A stretch of DNA of 12,968 nucleotides from an uncultured bacterium (GTDB lineage: Bacteria > Verrucomicrobiota > Lentisphaeria > Victivallales > UBA1829). Made by a program: the position numbers and the translations under genes. Where the stretch lies: the NCBI GenBank assembly GCA_900549415.1, contig URNX01000069.1, forward strand, positions 1 through 12,968, read 5' to 3'. Each line of letters begins with the position of its first letter. Position 1 is the first letter of the stretch. The notes under the pieces were generated by a model, which ran no database searches, was not told the DNA's origin, and was given only the letters and a program-made list of their open reading frames with translations. Shown here one piece after another: positions 6,746 to 12,777 of this stretch.

Positions 6746-8010
6746 TTGAACGAATCGAGACGCAGAACCAGAAAGAAGGTCAGCAGAAAGATGAGTCCGG
6801 CGGAGGCAAAGTATGCGCGGAACATGGGAAGTCCCGAACCGAAAAAATGCTCGGAAAATTTCAGAAGCGTTCCCGCGGCAAGCATCGAAACGAGACTTGC
6901 CGCGACGCCCGTCAGAATGTTGATGAACATCGAGCCCGCCACCTGACGCTCTTTCGGGACGGAGATCAGGAAGTAGCCGATCATGGCGTTGTTGTAGGAG
7001 GCAATGTAGATTCCCAGAAGAAGGAACGGAACGCCGAGCATGCAGCGTGCCGGCAGCGATGCTCCGGGCGCGGGAACCAGAATCCAGAACAGGCAGACAG
7101 GAAAGATCAGCAGATATGTCAGAACCGCAAGTCCGCGCGTGCCGATCCGGCGCGTTACGGGCTCGGTCAATTTGGAGCCGAACGCAGCCGCTCCGAATTG
7201 AAGAAGCGAGAAGAGAATCGCCGCCCGGTCGCTCACTCCGCATCCGCGTTTGAGCGCCATGACCGAAATCGGCGCAAGCATGATGTTGCCGAGATTGAAC
7301 ACCGCGCCCGCGTAAATCTGTTTGCGCAGGGAGCGGTCGGCGAGCGCGGAGCGGAGCTGCGGAAGAAGCGGTTTGCGCGCCGTGTCGCGGATGGCGGAGG
7401 TTTCGTCGATCCGGCGGACAAAGGTTGAGGCGGCGATTCCTGTGAGCGCGCCCGTCGCAATGATTGCGGTCAGAACCCAGATGTTGTCGCACCAGCCGAC
7501 GATGAAGGTGATTGCGGCGAGGGTGATGACGCTCAGAATGTAGAACCGCGCGCTTGATTCGCCGAGCAGCTTTGCGCGGTCGGCGTCGGTCGTGATGTCG
7601 CCGAGCAGCGGCTGAGCCATCACTACGCCCGCCGCGCGGAATCCGTAGAACAGAAAACTGCCCGCGAGGAGGAGTCCCCATGCAAGATGTTCGCTGAACA
7701 GCGCCGCAACCGCGCCGGAGGCCGCCAGCAGAGCCGCGAGGTTGCGCCAGACCCAGAAGTCCGCCTGGCTCCGCGCCGCGCCGACGCATCCCGTGCGCAG
7801 CACTCCGAGCGGCAGGAGCAGATAGCCGAAGTAGATCATCGATCCGACAACCGCAATCAGCACATTCGGCGCATGCAGTTTGAGGGCAAACAGAATCACC
7901 ACGGTTTCGCCGAGACAGACGTATGACGCTCCGTTGACAAGGCTGTAGCGGTTGTAGTTGATTTGGGCGCGTTTGCGCTCTTCTTCGGTGAGTGGACGGT
8001 TGAAAATCAT
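6736..8010 (-). CDS. MFS-type transporter
   Basis: This 424-residue protein has about 12 membrane helices split by a hydrophilic central loop near residues 203-232 (RRIDETSAIRDTARKPLLPQLRSALADRSLRKQ). That is the architecture of the major facilitator superfamily. The N-terminus (RPLTEEERKRAQINYNRY) is a charged cytoplasmic lead-in before helix 1. Classical sugar-porter signatures are not obvious, so the substrate is unknown; an AraC regulator next door suggests a carbohydrate or related small molecule. The ATG overlaps the stop of a 15-codon open frame as ATGA (8007-8010), and GGAG lies 8 nt upstream, inside that frame. Only a weak stem-loop separates it from the glycan operon downstream. Confidence 0.82.
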   Translation of the reverse strand: MIFNRPLTEEERKRAQINYNRYSLVNGASYVCLGETVVILFALKLHAPNVLIAVVGSMIYFGYLLLPLGVLRTGCVGAARSQADFWVWRNLAALLAASGAVAALFSEHLAWGLLLAGSFLFYGFRAAGVVMAQPLLGDITTDADRAKLLGESSARFYILSVITLAAITFIVGWCDNIWVLTAIIATGALTGIAASTFVRRIDETSAIRDTARKPLLPQLRSALADRSLRKQIYAGAVFNLGNIMLAPISVMALKRGCGVSDRAAILFSLLQFGAAAFGSKLTEPVTRRIGTRGLAVLTYLLIFPVCLFWILVPAPGASLPARCMLGVPFLLLGIYIASYNNAMIGYFLISVPKERQVAGSMFINILTGVAASLVSMLAAGTLLKFSEHFFGSGLPMFRAYFASAGLIFLLTFFLVLRLDSFKGK

Positions 8011-8054
8011 TTTGCCGTCTCCACGGGAGCGGCGTCCATGTTAATTTTGCTCAT
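8007..8054 (-). CDS. 15-residue leader/small protein coupled to the MFS gene
   Basis: An ATG (8054-8052) preceded by TTAAGGAACTCAAA, a good ribosome site at about 8 nt, opens a 15-codon frame encoding MSKINMDAAPVETAK. Its TGA overlaps the MFS ATG in an ATGA junction. The strong ribosome site here, compared with the weaker GGAG of the MFS gene, suggests this frame is translated and couples translation into the transporter. It has no runs of regulatory amino acids, so attenuation is not indicated. Alternatively it could be the original N-terminus of the transporter, cut off by a frameshift. No homologue is recognised. Confidence 0.45.
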   Translation of the reverse strand: MSKINMDAAPVETAK

Positions 8055-8105
8055 TTTGAGTTCCTTAAGGTTGTTTTAATTTTTGATTTTTTGACATTTT
8101 CTGAA

Positions 8106-9014
8106 TTATTCTTCCGGTTCCTGCGGGAGTTTGCAGCGTTTGCGGAATTCCTGCGGAGTGCAGTGAGCCTGGCGGCGGAAGAAGGTCGAGAAAAGATTCG
8201 GGCTCCGGTAGCCGACGGACTTGCCGATTTCCGCAATCGGGAGGTCGGTGTCGGCGAGAAGTTTCTGAGCCGTTTCGAACCGGAGCTTGGACTGGTACGC
8301 TTTCACGGTCATTCCGGTTCCTTTCGCGAACACGCGGTTGAGGTGGCGGATACTGAGTTTGAACAGCCGTGCAATCTCCGGAACGGCGTCGGCGTCGCGG
8401 ATTTTGAAGAAGAGAAGCCGCTTGATAGTTCCGATTCTGCTTTCGCGGATTGCGGGGGAGAACTGCGGAGTTTCAGTCCCGAACAGTTCGCTGAAATTTT
8501 TCTGGAAGAAGAGCATGAGATACGCAGTGATGAGAGTGCGCAGAACCGGAATGGCTGCTCCGGTTTCGTTTTCTCCCTGCATGGCGATTTCATCCCAGAG
8601 AGTTTCCAGTGCGGGATCGATGGGAAACTGATAGAAATGGCGTGCGGCGATTTCCGCAATCTTCTGTTCCGCGCCCGGAGCGTGAATCTGGATGCCGATG
8701 AGTGTCGCGCGGTGCGGTCCGTCCTTCCCGAAGCGCCGGCTGTGCAGCAGAAGGTCGGGCAGAAAAAGCAGCGTTTTCATTGCGGGAACGGAGCGGATCG
8801 GCATGTCGTCGACGAATGTGGTCATGCTGCCGGATTCGATGATGTCGATTGTGCTGAACGGGTGTTCGTGTTCTTCAATGAAGACGTCGGGATCGGGCAC
8901 GGATTTGTGAAAGTTCAAAACGGAGAATTCGATGCCGTTCAGAGCAAACCGGATCGCGTGGTCGCCCACGGCGCGGTTCACATTCCGGTTGAATTTCAGA
9001 TAAAAGTCCTGCAT
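8106..9014 (-). CDS. AraC-family transcriptional regulator with cupin sensor domain
   Basis: This 302-residue regulator has an N-terminal cupin-type AraC-binding domain (about residues 25-110, with EEHEHPFSTIDIIESGSM at 47-64) and a C-terminal double helix-turn-helix domain (about 195-295). The first HTH is near VPEIARLFKLSIRHLNRVF (211-229). The second is IAEIGKSVGYRSPNLFSTFFRR (260-281), followed by the TPQEFRK ending that is diagnostic of the family. It probably senses a sugar-like ligand and controls nearby transport and degradation genes. The ATG has an excellent AAGGAG site about 7 nt upstream. Its promoter (9033-9060) lies under a cluster of CCGGAA repeats. The MFS unit starts 51 bp downstream with no clear promoter of its own, so co-transcription is likely. 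Confidence 0.92.
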   Translation of the reverse strand: MQDFYLKFNRNVNRAVGDHAIRFALNGIEFSVLNFHKSVPDPDVFIEEHEHPFSTIDIIESGSMTTFVDDMPIRSVPAMKTLLFLPDLLLHSRRFGKDGPHRATLIGIQIHAPGAEQKIAEIAARHFYQFPIDPALETLWDEIAMQGENETGAAIPVLRTLITAYLMLFFQKNFSELFGTETPQFSPAIRESRIGTIKRLLFFKIRDADAVPEIARLFKLSIRHLNRVFAKGTGMTVKAYQSKLRFETAQKLLADTDLPIAEIGKSVGYRSPNLFSTFFRRQAHCTPQEFRKRCKLPQEPEE

Positions 9015-9032
9015 GAATTTCTCCTTTTGAAT

Positions 9033-9060
9033 AATATATTTTCATCCCGGAGAAAAACAA
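9033..9060 (-). promoter_or_regulatory. Promoter of the AraC-type regulator gene
   Basis: On the minus strand, TTGTTT (antisense of 9055-9060) and TATATT (antisense of 9033-9038) are separated by 16 bp and lie just upstream of the AAGGAG ribosome site. The -10 box and the following TA are shared with other promoters in the window. The -35 box is weak, as expected for an activator-dependent promoter. Confidence 0.6.
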
Positions 9061-9064
9061 TGCA

Positions 9065-9117
9065 GGATTTTCCGGAATGTCCGGAAAAATAAAGGAGTGT
9101 CCGGAAACCGGAAATCC
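9065..9117. repeat. Cluster of CCGGAA repeats upstream of the AraC gene (possible operator)
   Basis: Four CCGGAA cores start at 9072, 9081, 9101 and 9108. Two belong to an identical 10-mer, TGTCCGGAAA (9078-9087 and 9098-9107), exactly 20 bp apart, and TTCCGGAA at 9070-9077 is itself a palindrome. The outer parts, GGATTTTCCGG (9065-9075) and CCGGAAATCC (9108-9117), form an inverted repeat with one bulge. The cluster sits directly upstream of the -35 box of the regulator gene. It also directly follows the deacetylase stop, so in RNA it could fold as a 3' hairpin. CCGGAA is common in coding DNA of this genome, which weakens the argument. Confidence 0.5.
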
Positions 9118-9119
9118 TT

Positions 9120-9989
9120 TTATTTGAGCGCAATTACCGAGCCCGGATAAACGCGGAAGACCCCGTTTTTGCGCGGAATGGCGGGGAGCATGTTGACGCA
9201 GATGCGTTTTTGCGGTTTCGTGTTGCGCAGATAGATCGGCCCGTAGAGGTGTGCGGCTTCCGGCGCAAGTGAAAGCAGGAAGGTGTCGGGCGCAATTTCT
9301 TCCAGTTTCACGTGCTTGATGCGTTCCGCATAACTTCCGGTTTCGGCGAAGGTGCCGACGTGCAGATCATTCTCTGCTTTCATCCACGCGTCGAGCATGG
9401 AACAGAAGAATTCTTTCGAGGCGACAGGCGCCCAGCCGCCGTATCCGGGCGTGACTCCGTGGAACATGATGACCGTAAAGGCTCCGGGCTGAATCGACTG
9501 TTCCAGAATCTTCGCGAACTCCGCCGGAGTTGTGTTCTCTCCGATGTAGGTGCGGGGCGGTGTATTCAGAAGATTGTTTGCGGCGAGCAGGCGTGAGACG
9601 AACTCCTCATTGACTCCGTACGGAGCAGTGTAGGTGACGGGGCGCGCTCCGGTGTGTTCGAAAATCTGCCGCTGTGCTTCGGTAATTTCCCATGCGAGCG
9701 CTTCAAACTGCTTTTCCTGCGCGAGTCTCTGCGGATTGGTGTGGCTCATCGAGTGATTGCCGATTTCGTGTCCGCGCCGGTGCAGTTCGCGGATGCCGTC
9801 CCAGTTGAGCCAGCGGGAGCGGGCGCGGTCGTTGGATTGCGGGTTGATGTAAAAGGTTCCGCGCCACCCGCGTTTCTCAAGTTCGGGCGCGGCGATTTCC
9901 AGATGATCCAGCGTGCCGTCGTCGAAAGTGAGTGCGAGCATGGCGGACTTGCCGTCGGGGAAAGAGCAGATTTCAAGTTTGCTGTTCAT
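9120..9989 (-). CDS. NodB-type polysaccharide deacetylase (CE4 family)
   Basis: This 289-residue protein has a NodB homology domain covering most of its length and a C-terminal extension of about 80-90 residues. Motif 1 is TFDDG (21-25, base and metal aspartates D23/D24). Motif 2 is HEIGNHSMSH (74-83, metal ligands H79 and H83). Motif 3 is TAPYG (121-125), with Thr where most members have Arg (RxPY). Motif 5 is FHGV (176-179). CE4 enzymes remove N- or O-acetyl groups from chitin-like oligomers, peptidoglycan or other glycans, using a divalent metal. No signal peptide is seen, so it probably acts on intracellular oligosaccharides. A TGGAG site lies 7 nt before the ATG, and the gene begins 12 bp after the dnaX stop. 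Substrate unknown. Confidence 0.88.
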   Translation of the reverse strand: MNSKLEICSFPDGKSAMLALTFDDGTLDHLEIAAPELEKRGWRGTFYINPQSNDRARSRWLNWDGIRELHRRGHEIGNHSMSHTNPQRLAQEKQFEALAWEITEAQRQIFEHTGARPVTYTAPYGVNEEFVSRLLAANNLLNTPPRTYIGENTTPAEFAKILEQSIQPGAFTVIMFHGVTPGYGGWAPVASKEFFCSMLDAWMKAENDLHVGTFAETGSYAERIKHVKLEEIAPDTFLLSLAPEAAHLYGPIYLRNTKPQKRICVNMLPAIPRKNGVFRVYPGSVIALK

Positions 9990-10001
9990 GATGCGACTCC
10001 A

Positions 10002-11780
10002 TTAATTTTGGTCAGAAACTTCATGCACATCCACGATTTTTCCGTGGAAATTGTTGATGATATTCTGAACCAGCGGAACATCCTTGACTTCTTGAATCAG
10101 CTCCTCCACGCTCTTGCGTTTGCCGAGCAGCTCGTCGATGTTGAGATCCGTATGAATCGGTTCGGCGGAACCGTCATCTTCGTCGAACTCATCCGGCGGC
10201 ACATCCTGCAGGAAAGAGGTGGGTGCGGACATGACTCTCCGCTGTTCCGAGCGCGGCGGCAGCGGCGGGAGCTGGCTGGAAAACGATTGCTCCGGCATCG
10301 GCTCCGGTCCGGCGTCATAAACAGGTTCCGGCATCTGCTCCGGCATGGGAGCCGGCGGAGGCGGAACGGGTCTTGGCGCCGGTGCTGCTGGCGGCGGAGA
10401 CGGAACGGGTCTTGGCGCCGGTTCCGGTGCGGGTGTCGGTGCGGGCTCCGGAACTGTTACGGGATCAGGCGTTTTTTTTTCAGCCGGGGCAGGGGGCGGA
10501 ACGGGAGCCGCCTGAGGTGCGGCAGGCTGAACCGGAACGGCGGGAGTGCTCTGCTGGATAATGACTTGCGGCGGCGGAAGATTCACATATGCGGGAACTG
10601 CGTTCAGCGGAGCCAGCTCGCCGTTCTGCCGGATATAGTTCAGACGCGCAATCAGGTCGTCCACCTGTACCGCGTGCGCCATGCGCATGGCTTTGAGGAG
10701 CAGTGTTTCAATGAAAATCTGTTTGTTGATCGCTTCGCGCAGGAGGAATCCTGTGCTTGAAAGCTGTTCCAGAAGCCGCTGGATGACGTCCGGACGCACG
10801 AGTTTTGCGAGTTCGGAATAGATGCGGATTTTTTCCGGATTCTCTTCAAGCACGGTCTGCGGATTCGGGAGCAGGGCGCACATGAGCACGCCGCGGAGCC
10901 AGCCGAGGATTTCATCGAAGAGCAGTTCGAGGTTTTTTCCCGCATAGGCGAACTCATGAAGTGCAGAGACGACCTTTGCCCGGTCGTTGCAGAGAATCGC
11001 CCGGATGAGTTCCTGCATCTCTGCGGGTGCGGTCAGACCGAACAGCGAGAGCGCCTGCGCTTCAGAGATTTCGGACGCCTTGCCGTCAGCGGTTCCGAAG
11101 AAGGAGATCATCTGGTCGAGCAGCGACTGCGCGTCGCGCATTCCGCCGTCCGCCGCGCGTGCGATGACGTCAATCGCCGAATCGGAGATCTGCACGCCTT
11201 CGGAGTGTGCGATGAGCGCGAGGCGTTCCGCTATGAGATTGGTAGGAATCCGCTTCAGGTCAAAGCGCTGGCAGCGGGAAATGACGGTCGGCAGAACCTT
11301 GTTGACTTCGGTTGTCGCAAAGATGAATTTTGCATGTTCGGGCGGTTCTTCGATGGTTTTGAGCAGAGCGTTCCAGGCGCTCTTGGAGAGCATGTGGACT
11401 TCGTCGATGATGTAGATTTTGTATTTGGAACAGATCGGCAGATGCAGGACTTCCTCGCAGATTTCGCGTGCTTTTTCGACCTGCGTGTGCGTAGCGGCGT
11501 CGATTTCGATCACATCGACGCTGCTTTCGTTGGCGATGGAGACGCAGGATTCACATTCGCAGCAAGGTTCGCCGTCGACGGGGTGGAGACAGTTCAGCGC
11601 TTTTGCGAAGATACGAGCGGAGGTTGTTTTTCCGATTCCGCGCGGGCCGACGAAGAGATACGCCTGGGCGATTCTTCCTGAAATGATTGCGTTGCGCAGA
11701 GTCCGGGCGATATGTTCCTGTCCGACCATGTCGGAGAATTTCTGCGGTCTCCATTTGCGGGCGATAACCTGGTAAGCCAT
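10002..11780 (-). CDS. dnaX: DNA polymerase III subunit gamma/tau
   Basis: This 592-residue clamp-loader ATPase loads the sliding clamp at replication forks. It starts with the canonical MAYQVIARKWRPQKFSDMVGQ. Walker A is GPRGIGKT (45-52), and a zinc site is formed by C64, C73, C76 and C79. Walker B is IYIIDEVHM (122-130), sensor 1 is FATTE (154-158), and the SRC motif with the arginine finger is at 168-170. Clamp-loader domain III runs to about residue 370. Residues about 400-520 are a proline/alanine-rich linker, and the last 40 residues (IDELL...VQNIINNFHGKIVDVHE) form a conserved tau-type end. Codons 434-437 hold nine consecutive A residues; slippage there would end translation at 438 or 440 residues and yield a gamma form. 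AGGA lies upstream of the ATG, in the 17-bp gap after the VOC gene. Confidence 0.97.
   Translation of the reverse strand: MAYQVIARKWRPQKFSDMVGQEHIARTLRNAIISGRIAQAYLFVGPRGIGKTTSARIFAKALNCLHPVDGEPCCECESCVSIANESSVDVIEIDAATHTQVEKAREICEEVLHLPICSKYKIYIIDEVHMLSKSAWNALLKTIEEPPEHAKFIFATTEVNKVLPTVISRCQRFDLKRIPTNLIAERLALIAHSEGVQISDSAIDVIARAADGGMRDAQSLLDQMISFFGTADGKASEISEAQALSLFGLTAPAEMQELIRAILCNDRAKVVSALHEFAYAGKNLELLFDEILGWLRGVLMCALLPNPQTVLEENPEKIRIYSELAKLVRPDVIQRLLEQLSSTGFLLREAINKQIFIETLLLKAMRMAHAVQVDDLIARLNYIRQNGELAPLNAVPAYVNLPPPQVIIQQSTPAVPVQPAAPQAAPVPPPAPAEKKTPDPVTVPEPAPTPAPEPAPRPVPSPPPAAPAPRPVPPPPAPMPEQMPEPVYDAGPEPMPEQSFSSQLPPLPPRSEQRRVMSAPTSFLQDVPPDEFDEDDGSAEPIHTDLNIDELLGKRKSVEELIQEVKDVPLVQNIINNFHGKIVDVHEVSDQN
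10354..10422. repeat. 39-bp tandem-type repeat in the dnaX linker
   Basis: Two 30-bp segments (10354-10383 and 10393-10422) are identical except for one base, with a 39-bp period (13 codons). They encode near-identical PAPRPVP[P/S]PP blocks of the proline-rich linker. The pattern suggests recent duplication within the linker and would allow length variation by replication slippage without loss of frame. Confidence 0.8.
10457..10481 (-). promoter_or_regulatory. Predicted dnaX slippage/frameshift site (A9) with flanking stops
   Basis: The minus strand reads GAA AAA AAA ACG across codons 434-437, with nine A residues (antisense of 10472-10480). Adding one A, or a -1 ribosomal shift, gives AAC GCC TGA with the stop at 10467-10465. 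Losing one A, or a +1 shift, gives CGC CTG ATC CCG TAA with the stop at 10459-10457. Products are 438 and 440 residues, close to known gamma subunits. A 7-bp stem (GTTCCGG 10454-10448 with CCGGAAC 10427-10421, 20-nt loop) lies 17 nt downstream, farther than the pseudoknot or hairpin of ribosomal frameshift sites. No Shine-Dalgarno-like stimulator is visible upstream. Confidence 0.65.
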
Positions 11781-11797
11781 TTTGATATCCTGTTCTG

Positions 11798-12130
11798 TTA
11801 TTCCATCAGCAGCACGGAGTTCGATTCGGGATCCTGAAGAGTCCGGACGGAACGCTGTGCCGCGGTTGTTTTTTTGAGTTGATAGCCGAAAGCGCGGAGG
11901 TTTTCGAAAACGAGCTGCGGATCATCCGGTTCCCAGCACCACGCGGGGGTCTGGACGGTTTTCCGGGCGACCTGTTCGAGCGTGAGGGAAGCCCCGTCAG
12001 CGAGACGGAAGCGGCAGAGGAAATTACTGTCGATTTCGGGATTCCCGATCATGAGGGCATCGCGGTAGAACGCTCTGCAGAGCGGCAGGTTTTCGACTTG
12101 CAGCAAGATTTCCGTTTCAGCATTCGGCAT
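11798..12130 (-). CDS. VOC superfamily (glyoxalase/bleomycin-resistance fold) protein
   Basis: This 110-residue protein has the length and pattern of a single VOC unit. An opening strand and helix ILLQVENLPLCRAFYRDAL (about 8-26) is followed by a middle strand CRFRLADGASLTLEQVA (about 39-55). The ending LQDPESNSVLLME (98-110) parallels the usual 'DPDGN.I.L'. Members bind a metal and act on small molecules (isomerases, dioxygenases, binding proteins), but the usual metal residues are not clear here, so no reaction can be named. The ATG at 12130 is chosen because GGGAG lies 8 nt upstream; a 19-residue longer reading would start over the predicted promoter. It precedes dnaX by 17 bp and shares its promoter. 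A role in replication is not implied. Confidence 0.75.
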   Translation of the reverse strand: MPNAETEILLQVENLPLCRAFYRDALMIGNPEIDSNFLCRFRLADGASLTLEQVARKTVQTPAWCWEPDDPQLVFENLRAFGYQLKKTTAAQRSVRTLQDPESNSVLLME

Positions 12131-12159
12131 CAGATGAACTCCCAATATGATTTGAACAA

Positions 12160-12187
12160 AAGATAGCGTTCTTTTGCATGAAATCAA
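12160..12187 (-). promoter_or_regulatory. Promoter of the VOC-dnaX-deacetylase unit
   Basis: On the minus strand, TTGATT (antisense of 12182-12187) and TATCTT (antisense of 12160-12165) are 16 bp apart and lie about 30 bp upstream of the VOC start codon. Upstream is an A/T-rich tract shared with the divergent tRNA promoter. The match is moderate. Confidence 0.5.
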
Positions 12188-12241
12188 GGAGGAAACGGAT
12201 TATTTTTAATTTTAAAACGCGAAAAAAAATAAAAAGAGGGC

Positions 12242-12269
12242 TTGCAAAAGCGTAATCATGTTGTATATT
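12242..12269 (+). promoter_or_regulatory. Promoter of the tRNA-Pro gene
   Basis: TTGCAA (12242-12247) and TATATT (12264-12269) are separated by 16 bp, placing the start near 12276, some 27 nt before the mature tRNA. A strongly A/T-rich tract (12200-12235) upstream could act as an UP element. It is arranged back to back with the VOC-dnaX promoter. Confidence 0.65.
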
Positions 12270-12302
12270 AATGTCGTTATCCCGCAGCAGGGATGATGAA
12301 AT

Positions 12303-12380
12303 CGGAGTGTAGCTCAGCCTGGTTGGAGCGCTACGTTCGGGACGTAGAGGTCGCAAGTTCGAATCTTGTCACTCCGACCA
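12303..12380 (+). tRNA. tRNA-Pro (anticodon CGG)
   Basis: A complete cloverleaf can be drawn. The acceptor stem is CGGAGTG (12303-12309) with CACTCCG (12370-12376), discriminator A and an encoded CCA (12378-12380). The D stem is GCTC/GAGC. The anticodon stem is CTACG/CGTAG around loop TTCGGGA, with anticodon CGG at 12338-12340 and G37. The T arm is GCAAG-TTCGAAT-CTTGT, with one G-U pair. It decodes CCG proline codons, which are frequent in the neighbouring genes. No clear terminator follows. Confidence 0.97.
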
Positions 12381-12777
12381 TTCCTTTTATTCTTTCTGCT
12401 TGATTTCCCGTTTCTGTCTCTTCGGCGTTTTTTGCCATAAACCACAATAGCGGCAATGTCGGTTGTCGGTCACTTTCCACTTCATCGCTGATTTTTTCTG
12501 TTCTTGCCCTCATCTATCGCAAAGATCGTCGATGAACCATTTTTTATCTACTCTTTCCATTCCTTCCTTGTTTAAGCAAATCCAGATGTTTGTGTGCTGT
12601 ATTTTTTGTTTCTTCGGCAAACAATTCAAAGCGAGAAAATTTTAAAAGAAAATTCCACGAATACGTTTGCTATTTCAACAATGAACGGATATCTTAAAAA
12701 GAAAGGGAATAGCTCATTCCTTGCGTTAACAACTCGTCCAATATTTTGAAATAACCTCACCCATGGGGAATGTCTTT
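12381..12777. other. AT-rich intergenic stretch after tRNA-Pro, no convincing gene
   Basis: About 400 bp with visibly lower GC than everything to its left. Only short open frames without ribosome sites or recognisable motifs occur. No second copy of the tRNA 3' end, integrase or clear inverted repeat is seen. Weak promoter-like pairs (for example TTGCTA 12667-12672 with TATCTT 12690-12695) could serve the gene starting at 12778. Confidence 0.5.

Noticed and set aside
6425..7789. Minus-strand open frame of 454 codons overlapping the MFS gene in another frame
   Set aside because: Arg/Gly-rich shifted reading of the MFS gene in GC-rich DNA; no membrane segments or family motifs.
8091..9092. Plus-strand open frame of 333 codons opposite the AraC gene
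   Set aside because: The minus strand encodes a full AraC-type regulator with good ribosome site and both HTH motifs; the plus-strand product has no recognisable motif.
9654..10760. Plus-strand open frame of 368 codons opposite dnaX and the deacetylase
   Set aside because: It is antisense to two clear genes, and its Arg/Gly-rich low-complexity part is only the complement of the dnaX proline linker.
10956..11681. Plus-strand open frame of 241 codons opposite dnaX
   Set aside because: Antisense of the highly conserved dnaX ATPase core; its codons are explained by the dnaX frame.
12331..12513. Minus-strand open frame ending in GVTRFELATSTSRT across the tRNA
   Set aside because: This is the familiar spurious translation of the antisense strand of a tRNA gene; the cloverleaf is complete and the frame has no ribosome site or conserved domain.
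12463..12645. Plus-strand 60-codon frame rich in Phe, Ser and Cys
   Set aside because: AT-rich low-complexity reading without a ribosome site or motif.
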